A DNA stretch of 64,000 nt from Bacteroidota bacterium (GTDB taxonomy: Bacteria > Bacteroidota > Bacteroidia > Chitinophagales > Saprospiraceae), in NCBI GenBank assembly GCA_020160935.1, contig JAIUPL010000019.1, forward strand, positions 62,001 to 126,000. Reading direction: 5' to 3'. Made by a program: the position numbers and the translations under genes. Positions 49,717-58,519 of this stretch are shown here, piece after piece. Within the stretch, counting starts at the first letter, position 1; each line of letters opens with the position of its first letter. A model generated the notes under the pieces. The model was given only the letters and a program-made list of their open reading frames with translations, made no database searches and was not told the DNA's origin.

Positions 49717-52700
49717 TCACTCGATCACCACTTTCTCCACCCGTTTTTCACCTCCACATACTATTTCGAGCAGATACATTCCTTTGGGTGTGTTGTCCAG
49801 CCACACTTTCAGCGCCGATTCACCTGCTGCATTTTCAGCGGTCCATTCCTTCACCACCCGGCCCTGAAGATCGTACAGACGCAATTGTACGGGCGCCTGC
49901 CAGGGACTGGTAGTTTGCACCGTGAATTCACCGCCGGAAGGGTTCGGGATAATGAGGATGGTGCCGTCATCCTGAGCGGGCGAGAAACGCAGCGTTTTAC
50001 AGATTTCCACCGAACATTGCTGCCCCTGATCGTCGCTGCGGAAAATGTAGGCGCAAACGGTGTATTTGCCCAGGCCCGGGAAAGTATGCATCATGGCCTG
50101 GGTACCCGAGGATTGTTGCACGCCCGACACATCCGGCCAATACCAGTACACGTCGTCGCAAGGCAGGGCGCCATCCGGTGTAAAGGTGGCTGTATAGGGT
50201 ATATTGCCAGCCGTTACATATGAAATCCCGCTATTCAAAACACTGCCATGTAAATCCTCACAGGCACAATCCAGCGGAACCGCGCATTCAGGCAAGACAA
50301 TACAATCTTCGAAATTGCAGCAATTGGTATGCTGATCATTGTCGTCGAGGGCATGCAAGGCTACTGTGAAGCAAATTGTATCGCCCGGCGCAGCAGGTGG
50401 CCCCAATACGACGCTGAATGTTTGGGTGCCATTGGGCGGCAAACCGGCCCCCAGCGGGATCGTCTGGTTGTAGATGCTCAAACCGGCTGGTGAGGTAAAT
50501 ACGATATGCGCCTCGCCCATAGTGGTATTCGAAGTGTTTTTGATCGTTCCCTGATACACCCAGGTACCGGCAGCCGGATCGCATACAATGTTTTCACCGG
50601 AAATATAACCGCAAGGTGGCTCGCAGGTAAGTGGAATGGTGTCGCGACATACTATTGAGTCGCCTTGCATCCATTTGATTTCCAGCAATTGCGGTGGCGC
50701 CTGATCGGTGCGGATACAAATATCGGGCAACTGGAATACGCCCAGCGGCAGGCTAGTGCCCAATGGCGGCGCTGCATTCAACACGATCATGGTGGGCGTG
50801 TAGGACGCCGTCACCCAGCCCGAACCGAATGGATTGTTCATGGTGAGCACCGTTCCGCCCGACAACATACACAAGCCTATTCCGTCAAAATAGCCCGCCG
50901 CATAGTTGTTGAACAGGGAAATACTGTAACAGCACTGGTTGCTCGGCGACGTAGAAAACGGCAGCACTTCTTCCACACCAATGTCGTCGCAGGGGTTGCA
51001 ATCGGGAATGTCGATACAATAGATGGTATCCAGCGAGCAGCAATGCGTGGTATCGATCAATTCCGGTTTTTCATCATGCGCCATCAGGGTGAAACAGAAA
51101 GTCTGCTCTGCCAGGTTGGGCCCGCTGAGCAGGATGGTATAGGTTCTGCAGTCGCCCGGCGCTATCGGGTTGGCCGTTTCATCGATGGTGGAAGGAGTCA
51201 TGATCACCCCGGCCGGTGAAACAGGTTGCATAACGATATACCCCACGCTGAAATCGTTATCGATCGGATTGCAAACCGTCATGGTATACACCACCTGACC
51301 GCCATCGCAATAAATGGAATCGTGCTGCACGTAGAGACAGTCCGGTTCGTTCGGACAATTCAATTCCAGCGTATCCGAACAGGCAATATTGAAATCAAAG
51401 TCGTACCAGTCGAAAATGACCTGCTGGGGCGTATTTTGAATATTTTCCAGACAGAAACGCAGGAAAGTCGGTAAAGCCCCCGTTGGCAAAGGCGCATTGG
51501 TCGTGCTGTTGACCAGGCTGATCGTATTGGCGCCAATGGAAAATACGGACAGCGACGGATCGAGGCTGCCCAGATCAAAGTTGAAATCCGTATCGCTGCT
51601 GTGGATGACAACGCCGTACAACACAGCAGATGGGTTGCTGTAACTCAGCGTCCAGCAACAACTATCCGAAACCGGCTCTGCCGAAACGGTCAGGTTGCCG
51701 CAAGAGCAATCCATGAGCATCAGGATCAAGGAATCGGAAGTAGCAGAACACCCGAAAGACGTAGTACCCGTGAGCGTGTAGGTGCCGCTTTGGGTCACGA
51801 CCAGGCATTGTCCGTTTGCGCCGGTGATGGGTACACCGTTCAGGTTCCATTGATACCCCGCCAGCCCGTCGGGGCCACAGATTGTATCGGGGTTGCAGGC
51901 TTTGTAACACCCTGCCGGCACGAGGCACAAATCGGGTAATGGGTGAATCGTAGCACTCGCCGTGAAACTGCATCCGCTGGTCGTATCCGTTCCGATGGCG
52001 ATGTACGTTCCAGCCTGAATGACGGTGATGACGGGCCCGGAAGCGCCGTTGCTCCAGCCATATACTACATTGGGCTGTACGGGCGTCACGCTCAGGGTGA
52101 CAGGCATACCTTCACAATCGTCGGGTGAAATGGCTATGGAAAATGACGGAGACGTTTTTACCGACACCACAACGGGCGCCGACACGGCCGTACAGCCGTT
52201 CGCATCCGTCACCACCACCGAATACGATGGCAGGAGGTTAAAATCGCACACATTCAGGGTTTGAGATACCTCCCCCGGAATCGGATTGCCCAGGTTGTCC
52301 AACCATTGATAGGTATAGCCCTGGCCGGCCGTAGCACTTAAAGTGGTACACCCTGCATCACAAATGACAGGGTTGCCGGAAATGGCTGCCGTGGGGGGCG
52401 GGAGGATTACCACCGTCACCGGATCGAGTACACGCGAACAGCCGTTGACGTCGGTTATGATAACACTGTAAGTGCCCGCAACACTGGTAACGATGGATTG
52501 TGTAGTGGCAAAATTGGACCATACATAGGTGTATCCCGCCGGCGCAGTGAGTGTCACATTCGTGCCCGCACACACAATCAGGCTCGGCGCAACGCTGATT
52601 ACCGCTGGCGGCACAGCAGGATTCACCAGCAATGTCTGGGTGGCCATACTCTGGCACCCATTGGCATCCACCACCGTCAGCATCACATTGTAGGAGCCGG

Positions 52701-55700
52701 AAGAGAGATAGGAGTGAGACGGGTTTTGCGCACCATTGAAGGAGCCATCGCCGAATTTCCACAACCAGTTGATGATATTGGCGCCCGAGCCACTGAAACT
52801 GAACGGGTCGCCCACACAGGCGGGGCTCGGGTTGATGATGATGCCGGGAGGCACAGCGCCGCCTGCAAGAACAGTTTTCGTTATGCTTGCCTGGCAGCCG
52901 TTGGCATTGGTGACAGTGAGGGTAACGGAATATGCTCCCGGCCCGGGAAATACATGCATGGGATCTTGCTGCGTCGATCCGAAAGACCAGGCCCACGTTA
53001 CCGGGTTTTCACCAGGCAGGAATGTTGACTTATCAGTAAAGGTTACTTTCCCGCAACTGTCGGTGTATATAAAATCGGCCACCAGCGGTATACACACGCC
53101 ATCTGCGTATTCCACAGGGCACATGCCTGTTCCGGGCGCCTGTTCCGGTACCGATCCGTACAAATACACTTTTGTACAGCCTACTGTCTGGTAAACATGC
53201 TGCGCATTGGCAAGTGTTCCGGTATTTGCATTGCTGAGCGGGTCATTAAAATCCCAGCCGGTCAGGGTAACGTTTCCGCTGGCAGAAACCGTAAAATCTA
53301 CAATGTTGCAATTGGGCATTTGGTTGGCCGCAGTGAAAGACAAAGTGTATGGCTGAGGTACACACAGCGTATCGGCCTTACAACTGTCCTGTACCACCGG
53401 AATAACATTCGAGGTATTCATACATCCGTTGGCATCCGTCACCTTTACCCAATAGGCAAACGAGGCCTGCACATTGGTATTCGTATGGGTAAAGGTAGCC
53501 TGCGTGGGTGGCAGCACCTGCGGTGTTCCATTGCAAAACCAGTTGAACGTGTACCCTACCCCTGTTTGCGCCAAAATGGTTACTGTGTTGCTGTTGGGCG
53601 GTACAATACATAAATGGTTGGGATCGGGCGTTGAAATGGCTGCCACCGGGCCCGGTTGTGCCACTGCCTGATACGTATCGATAGCGGTGCATCCGTTGGC
53701 ATCGGTGGTAGTCACGAGATACGTGCCTCCGCTGCTGATCGAGATCGTTTGCGTGTTGCCGGAAGGCGACCATTGATAGGAAGTGAAGCCCGCGCCTGCA
53801 TTGAGCGTAGCCATCACGCCCGGGCACAAAATGCCGGTTTGGGTAATAACAGGCACTACCGGCGCATTCAGCGTAACAGGAATACTGATTGCCTGACTTC
53901 CGCTACACAACGACACATTCAGGATCAGGGTAGCGCTTCCCCCGGTGTTGTTCCATTGAATCTGGGCGTTCGGCGTGCCCTGACCACCAACCACACTGCC
54001 CATTGTGGCGGGGCTGACGGCCCAGTTGTAAGTAGCCTCCGGATGTTGGGCGGGCCCGGCAATGTAATTCTGTGTGGTGTTGATACAGGCCGGCGGGCCA
54101 GTGATGGTCAGCGGGCCATTGATCAATTTGGGTTTTATTTTCAGTTGAATGGAATCAGAAGGGCAAAAGGGCGCATTGAGCAGGCTGTTTTGCAAGCCAA
54201 TAGCATATGGCCCTGTAGGATTCCAGGTAATCATCACCGGATTACCGGTGGCGGAGGCGGGCGTGCCACCGGTGATCGTCCACACAAAGCCGACGCCTGT
54301 TTGGGTAGTTTGCCCAAAATACGTGTAGGAAATACCCGGGCATATTTCGATTGGGCCGGTAATCGCATCCGGTTTCTGTACTTCCACTACCCGCATGGTG
54401 GCGGTGGCAATGCCATTGCAGTAAGCGGCAGGGTTGGTCGGTACGGCCGTGATGACATAATTGCCGGGGCCGGTCGTCCAGTTCACGGTAATCGAGTTGG
54501 TTCCCTGACCCGTGAAAGGCGCTGTAGGCGTCACGGTCCAGGTATAGGTAGCGGAAGGCGTTGCCGTTGCAAAAAAAGTGGAACTCGTGTTTACACAAGT
54601 CGGGGAAGGAGGCGCCGTGATGTCGAATGCCGGTTTGATAGCAACGGTCAGCGAAGCCATACCGCCGCAATCTTCCGGGTCGTGGCCGGGCAATCCACCC
54701 AAAAAACTGCTGTAATACTGGAGGTTGATGATACCCGGGCCCGGCGCAGCGCCCCACTGAACGGTAATGGTATTGGTGCCCTGCCCCGTCCAACTGATGG
54801 CGCCCGACACCTGCCAGTTGTAATACACACTCATCCATTTGGGTACGGTGTAGGTGGCTACGCTGTTTTCGCACACGACATTGTCGCCGGAAATGGCTGT
54901 CGTTGGGGAAATAATCGGCACTGTGATCGACACAGGGCCGTCACAATAGGTGCTGTCGCAGTTGGCTACTTCCAACACAACGGTACCGAAAGGGCCTGTT
55001 CCCCATTGCACACAAATGGTATCAGTGCCTTGTCCGGTAAAGGGAAGCGGCAGACCATTTTCATCCAGCACGCTCCAGTTGTAGGTGCCGCAATTCGTCG
55101 CATCCGTCCAGTATTTGGAACTGTCGCCCGCACAAAGTGTTGACACACAATAGATATTGGGCCCCGGCAGCGAATCCACAACAATATCTACACAGGTAGT
55201 GTCCGAGCAACAACACAGTGCATTGCCCTCTGCATCAAAGTTGTTTCGGGTCACATACAGGCAGGCAGTGTAATTCCCCGGAGTGGTATAGGTATGCGTG
55301 GCATTGAACATGGTGGAGGTTCCGCCGTCGCCAAAATCCCAGAACCAGGTGCTGCCGCCTACGGAGTTGTTCATAAAATTCACCGGCGAATTCAGGCAAA
55401 TGCTGTCATCGGAAACTGTAAATGCCGCCACGGGACTTTGCAAAATATCCACACAGACATCGAGGTCAGTGACGACATTGTTCGCATCTGTCACTGTTAC
55501 GGATACCGACCCGCTGCCCATCGCGCCCCAGGTGACAAGGATGGCGGCAGGATTGGCGCCCGGAACAAACGTACCACCTGTTACATTCCACACATAGGTG
55601 CTATTCGGGTCGTAGCCTGTAAAATAGGTCGACGCAGAATGTTCACAGGCAAATGCACACTGCGGTGGCACACCCGCCCCGTCGGAGGACGCATAATCGT

Positions 55701-56082
55701 CCATATTCACGAAAAAGCAGTCGGGCTTCTGGCATTTTACAATAATCTTTATACGGGCAAAACACTTGGATGGCGGCTGGCAGCCTTCGTATCTGTATTG
55801 CAGGATATGCTCGCCGCAGCATTCTTCCAGGTTGCCGGAAAAGACGAGTTCACCCGTGTTTTTTAAATCAAAACAGACACTGTCGGGGGTTGTCAGGAAA
55901 ACAAAATGTGGGGCTGTCGGAGGAAGCACGTCGTTGCTCGTGACGTTGTACACCAGGTTCTGGCCCGGCATGATGCAGATGGAATCGTCGACTGCAATGG
56001 TCAAATTGCCGCCCTGGGATAACAATACAGCCGGTAAAAAGGCAAACGCGACGAGGATGCAGGAAGTAATCGGTGTTTTCAT
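49717..56082 (-). CDS. Giant T9SS-secreted PKD/Ig-like domain protein (2121 residues)
   Basis: A 2121-residue exported protein. The signal peptide is MKTPITSCILVAFAFLPAVLLSQ. PKD domains with the FGDG-type signature are visible as WFWDFGDGGTSTMF, TWAWSFGSTQQDP and WLWKFGDGSFNGAQ. Many Cys-containing Ig-like modules with GxYxVxVTDANGC endings (for example TYLVTTTDANGCTA, SYSVVVTDANGCTA) lie between them. A late section has repeated Cys-rich segments of the type NQCCYSISLFNN. The last roughly 85 residues (IPNPSGGEFTVQTT to EKVVIE) form a type A T9SS sorting domain. Inference: a large surface adhesin or filament. The ligand is unknown. A nested AT-rich palindrome lies just upstream of its start. 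Confidence 0.93.
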   Translation of the reverse strand: MKTPITSCILVAFAFLPAVLLSQGGNLTIAVDDSICIMPGQNLVYNVTSNDVLPPTAPHFVFLTTPDSVCFDLKNTGELVFSGNLEECCGEHILQYRYEGCQPPSKCFARIKIIVKCQKPDCFFVNMDDYASSDGAGVPPQCAFACEHSASTYFTGYDPNSTYVWNVTGGTFVPGANPAAILVTWGAMGSGSVSVTVTDANNVVTDLDVCVDILQSPVAAFTVSDDSICLNSPVNFMNNSVGGSTWFWDFGDGGTSTMFNATHTYTTPGNYTACLYVTRNNFDAEGNALCCCSDTTCVDIVVDSLPGPNIYCVSTLCAGDSSKYWTDATNCGTYNWSVLDENGLPLPFTGQGTDTICVQWGTGPFGTVVLEVANCDSTYCDGPVSITVPIISPTTAISGDNVVCENSVATYTVPKWMSVYYNWQVSGAISWTGQGTNTITVQWGAAPGPGIINLQYYSSFLGGLPGHDPEDCGGMASLTVAIKPAFDITAPPSPTCVNTSSTFFATATPSATYTWTVTPTAPFTGQGTNSITVNWTTGPGNYVITAVPTNPAAYCNGIATATMRVVEVQKPDAITGPIEICPGISYTYFGQTTQTGVGFVWTITGGTPASATGNPVMITWNPTGPYAIGLQNSLLNAPFCPSDSIQLKIKPKLINGPLTITGPPACINTTQNYIAGPAQHPEATYNWAVSPATMGSVVGGQGTPNAQIQWNNTGGSATLILNVSLCSGSQAISIPVTLNAPVVPVITQTGILCPGVMATLNAGAGFTSYQWSPSGNTQTISISSGGTYLVTTTDANGCTAIDTYQAVAQPGPVAAISTPDPNHLCIVPPNSNTVTILAQTGVGYTFNWFCNGTPQVLPPTQATFTHTNTNVQASFAYWVKVTDANGCMNTSNVIPVVQDSCKADTLCVPQPYTLSFTAANQMPNCNIVDFTVSASGNVTLTGWDFNDPLSNANTGTLANAQHVYQTVGCTKVYLYGSVPEQAPGTGMCPVEYADGVCIPLVADFIYTDSCGKVTFTDKSTFLPGENPVTWAWSFGSTQQDPMHVFPGPGAYSVTLTVTNANGCQASITKTVLAGGAVPPGIIINPSPACVGDPFSFSGSGANIINWLWKFGDGSFNGAQNPSHSYLSSGSYNVMLTVVDANGCQSMATQTLLVNPAVPPAVISVAPSLIVCAGTNVTLTAPAGYTYVWSNFATTQSIVTSVAGTYSVIITDVNGCSRVLDPVTVVILPPPTAAISGNPVICDAGCTTLSATAGQGYTYQWLDNLGNPIPGEVSQTLNVCDFNLLPSYSVVVTDANGCTAVSAPVVVSVKTSPSFSIAISPDDCEGMPVTLSVTPVQPNVVYGWSNGASGPVITVIQAGTYIAIGTDTTSGCSFTASATIHPLPDLCLVPAGCYKACNPDTICGPDGLAGYQWNLNGVPITGANGQCLVVTQSGTYTLTGTTSFGCSATSDSLILMLMDCSCGNLTVSAEPVSDSCCWTLSYSNPSAVLYGVVIHSSDTDFNFDLGSLDPSLSVFSIGANTISLVNSTTNAPLPTGALPTFLRFCLENIQNTPQQVIFDWYDFDFNIACSDTLELNCPNEPDCLYVQHDSIYCDGGQVVYTMTVCNPIDNDFSVGYIVMQPVSPAGVIMTPSTIDETANPIAPGDCRTYTILLSGPNLAEQTFCFTLMAHDEKPELIDTTHCCSLDTIYCIDIPDCNPCDDIGVEEVLPFSTSPSNQCCYSISLFNNYAAGYFDGIGLCMLSGGTVLTMNNPFGSGWVTASYTPTMIVLNAAPPLGTSLPLGVFQLPDICIRTDQAPPQLLEIKWMQGDSIVCRDTIPLTCEPPCGYISGENIVCDPAAGTWVYQGTIKNTSNTTMGEAHIVFTSPAGLSIYNQTIPLGAGLPPNGTQTFSVVLGPPAAPGDTICFTVALHALDDNDQHTNCCNFEDCIVLPECAVPLDCACEDLHGSVLNSGISYVTAGNIPYTATFTPDGALPCDDVYWYWPDVSGVQQSSGTQAMMHTFPGLGKYTVCAYIFRSDDQGQQCSVEICKTLRFSPAQDDGTILIIPNPSGGEFTVQTTSPWQAPVQLRLYDLQGRVVKEWTAENAAGESALKVWLDNTPKGMYLLEIVCGGEKRVEKVVIE

Positions 56083-56088
56083 ACAAAG

Positions 56089-56195
56089 GGATTTTCATGT
56101 ATTAAATAACAGTATTTTGTTTCATGTAAAATGTATAACAAAATCATACATTTTATCAAACAAAATTAAACTGAAACAAAAATACATGAAAATCC
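56089..56195. repeat. Nested AT-rich inverted repeat upstream of the giant gene
   Basis: Three nested arm pairs are present: GGATTTTCATGTATT with AATACATGAAAATCC, TTTTGTTTCA with TGAAACAAAA, and AAAATGTAT with ATACATTTT. The element ends 7 nt from the giant gene's start codon, so it would form a long hairpin in that mRNA leader or an operator site. It does not share the word-built arms of the other families. Confidence 0.85.
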
Positions 56196-56339
56196 ACTTT
56201 TTCAAACAATCGTTTTATCAGATGGGCGACATTTCAGGCAGGTCGAAAGAAACGATACATCACGCACCCTTGCTTTTCTGTTTCTTCCATAGTTGCCTGG
56301 TTTTCAATGTTCTACTGATAAAATTACAGTCGTCTGGAA

Positions 56340-58334
56340 TTATTCCTTCACCACCCGGGCCGAATATAGCGCTTCTTTTTCCATGATTTTCAGGAAGTAA
56401 GTACCCGCTGGGACGTTTGAGAGGTCGAGCGTACGCCCCGGCCGCGACTGTGCCAAAACCATCCGACCTGCCACATCGAACACCTGCACCATTTCCGCCT
56501 CTACATTTGCCAGCCGTACGATGCCCGTTGTGGGATTAGGGGAAATCCGAATATTGGTAAGGCCGATTTCAGTGACGGCACTGGGCGTCACGTTGGTTAC
56601 TTCCAGGCAGAATTCACCTTGCAGGCCACCATAGCCATCAACCAGCATCCGGTACGATTGGCCGACCTGAGTGGGGATGTTCACACTGAAATTGAGGATA
56701 TTGGTGTTCCCGTCTTCGTCGTCGTTGCAAGCCACCTGCGTCAGGTTGCCGCAGTCGCCAGAGAAGATAGCCACCTGTGTATCGCCGTTAGAAATGTAAT
56801 TCGTGGCGCTACCCTGCACGGAGCGGATGCGGTACGTGTTGCCATCTCCCGTAAAGGTGTACCAGATCGTATGCTGCAATGGATCATCCTGATAAAAGCA
56901 GCCGGAAGTAACTGCCGGGTCATTTGCTGTATTGTATCCGATGTTATTTTGCAGGGGAGATACCTGCGACACGTTTTGGGGGCCGCCCAGCAAATTGTTG
57001 ATGTCGGTAGCGCCGGCGCAGTCATCATTGGCCGGGGGCAACACCTGAATGGTACCGGTACCGGTGGCGCTGCAACCGTTGCCGTCCGTAAACGTATAGG
57101 TTAAAAGATGCACCCCTACACCTGCCAGTGCAGCATCGAAGATATTCCCTGGCAATACGCCCGTTCCGGCGTACACGCCACCTGCAGGGCCTGCTTCCGG
57201 GTCGGGAATTGGGGTGGCAGGGGTATTAATAGCGGTCAAAAACCCGAACACACCGATTACCGGCAAAGAGTTCACCGTGATCGTGGAAGTGGTAGATACG
57301 CCGCTGGGCAATGTATAAGTGAGGGTGTACACACCCAAACCGCCGGCTGCGTCGGGATCAAAGGTAAACGTCTGTCCATTGCCGTCGTCGGTCACACCGG
57401 CGCCACTGTAAACGCCACTACCAGGCGAGGCGCCGCCGAGGGTGGCAGTGGTATGTTCGCAGGCATTGAGTGGAGAAAGAACAGGCTGGTTGAGCACAAT
57501 CCGGGAAATTGTCCCGGCAATGGATTCAGCAAAATAGAAAGCCGTCCCGTCAAAAGATGTCAGGCTGGGACCGCTTAATCCGGAAGCCACCGTTTCCGCT
57601 ACGGGATTGGGTTGGGTAACGTCTATTCTGGAAACTCTACCCGCATCGTATTCCGAGATGTACAGGAAATTGCCGTTGAAGGTGAGACCATCCGGGCCAG
57701 CCAGACCCAAAATAACCGTTTCAGGAACGGGGTTGGAGATGGAAACATCCATCTTTTTAACTGCTGATCCACCATAATAACTGAAATACAAATCGTTTCC
57801 TATCATATTCATTCCGGAAACCTCTTCTGTCGAAAGAATCTGCACAGCGGTCCAGGGCAGCGGATCGGCAAGATTTATTTTATGGATCCCCTGATGCCCG
57901 GCATTGCCATTGGCCGCACTGATGTACAAATCATCTCCATTTTTCAGCAATACCTGCGCGCCATATGTTGCATCTACGTTTGTAGTCACTTCCTCTATGG
58001 TCGGGTTTGCTGAAGTCAGGTTTATTCTACCGACAGCGGTGGCGCCGCCTGGCAGGTTTCCCTCCATACAAAAATACAGGTAATCGCCGATGACTAAGAC
58101 GCCCGTAGGCTTTGTGAGTCCTTGCAGAACAGTCGTCACTGGTGCGGGTAAGGGTTGCGTAAGGTCGGCTTTTGATATTTTTCCACTATTGTATTCACTT
58201 GCATACAAACTGTTCCCGTTCAGCACCTGCCCAAGCGGGAAATTCAGGCCGGTGGCCACCGTTTCAACTGTCTGTGCGCGGGCGACAAAAGCCAGGAGGC
58301 AGAATGCTATTAAAAAAGTAATGCTGTTTCTCAT
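56340..58334 (-). CDS. T9SS-secreted protein with N-terminal beta-propeller
   Basis: A 664-residue exported protein. After the signal peptide (ending AFVARAQ) the first roughly 290 residues repeat a pattern like NPVAETVASGL-GP-LTSFDG-FYFAE about six times, which suggests an SMP-30/NHL-like beta-propeller. Two Ig-like modules with GVYSGAGVTDDGNGQTFTFDP and GGVYAGTGVLPG follow, then a DUF-like domain with NDDCAGATDINNLLGG. The C-terminal ISPNPTTGIVRLANVEAEMVQ... to SARVVKE is a T9SS sorting domain. It precedes the giant gene on the same strand by 257 nt. Function unknown; probably a surface or secreted binding protein. Confidence 0.92.
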   Translation of the reverse strand: MRNSITFLIAFCLLAFVARAQTVETVATGLNFPLGQVLNGNSLYASEYNSGKISKADLTQPLPAPVTTVLQGLTKPTGVLVIGDYLYFCMEGNLPGGATAVGRINLTSANPTIEEVTTNVDATYGAQVLLKNGDDLYISAANGNAGHQGIHKINLADPLPWTAVQILSTEEVSGMNMIGNDLYFSYYGGSAVKKMDVSISNPVPETVILGLAGPDGLTFNGNFLYISEYDAGRVSRIDVTQPNPVAETVASGLSGPSLTSFDGTAFYFAESIAGTISRIVLNQPVLSPLNACEHTTATLGGASPGSGVYSGAGVTDDGNGQTFTFDPDAAGGLGVYTLTYTLPSGVSTTSTITVNSLPVIGVFGFLTAINTPATPIPDPEAGPAGGVYAGTGVLPGNIFDAALAGVGVHLLTYTFTDGNGCSATGTGTIQVLPPANDDCAGATDINNLLGGPQNVSQVSPLQNNIGYNTANDPAVTSGCFYQDDPLQHTIWYTFTGDGNTYRIRSVQGSATNYISNGDTQVAIFSGDCGNLTQVACNDDEDGNTNILNFSVNIPTQVGQSYRMLVDGYGGLQGEFCLEVTNVTPSAVTEIGLTNIRISPNPTTGIVRLANVEAEMVQVFDVAGRMVLAQSRPGRTLDLSNVPAGTYFLKIMEKEALYSARVVKE

Positions 58335-58519
58335 TGTTCAAAAAATTATAGGGTGAAAGGGTTAATCCTGATTTCCAGGCGTGTTTGATTCCGCTTGGTG
58401 AGGGCAAAAGTGTGGCCCTCCCGAGTGGACTTTTACGTCAAACTGGTGGACAAATCCGTCAAAATGAAATGGGGAAAAAGGGGATATCTATCTCAACCCT
58501 GCGCGTATTGCACTGATAA

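Noticed and set aside
53656-55143. A 495-codon open frame antisense to the giant PKD protein gene
   Set aside because: The sense frame carries clear PKD and Ig-like modules and a T9SS tail; the antisense product is Arg/Gly/His-rich and unlike any family.
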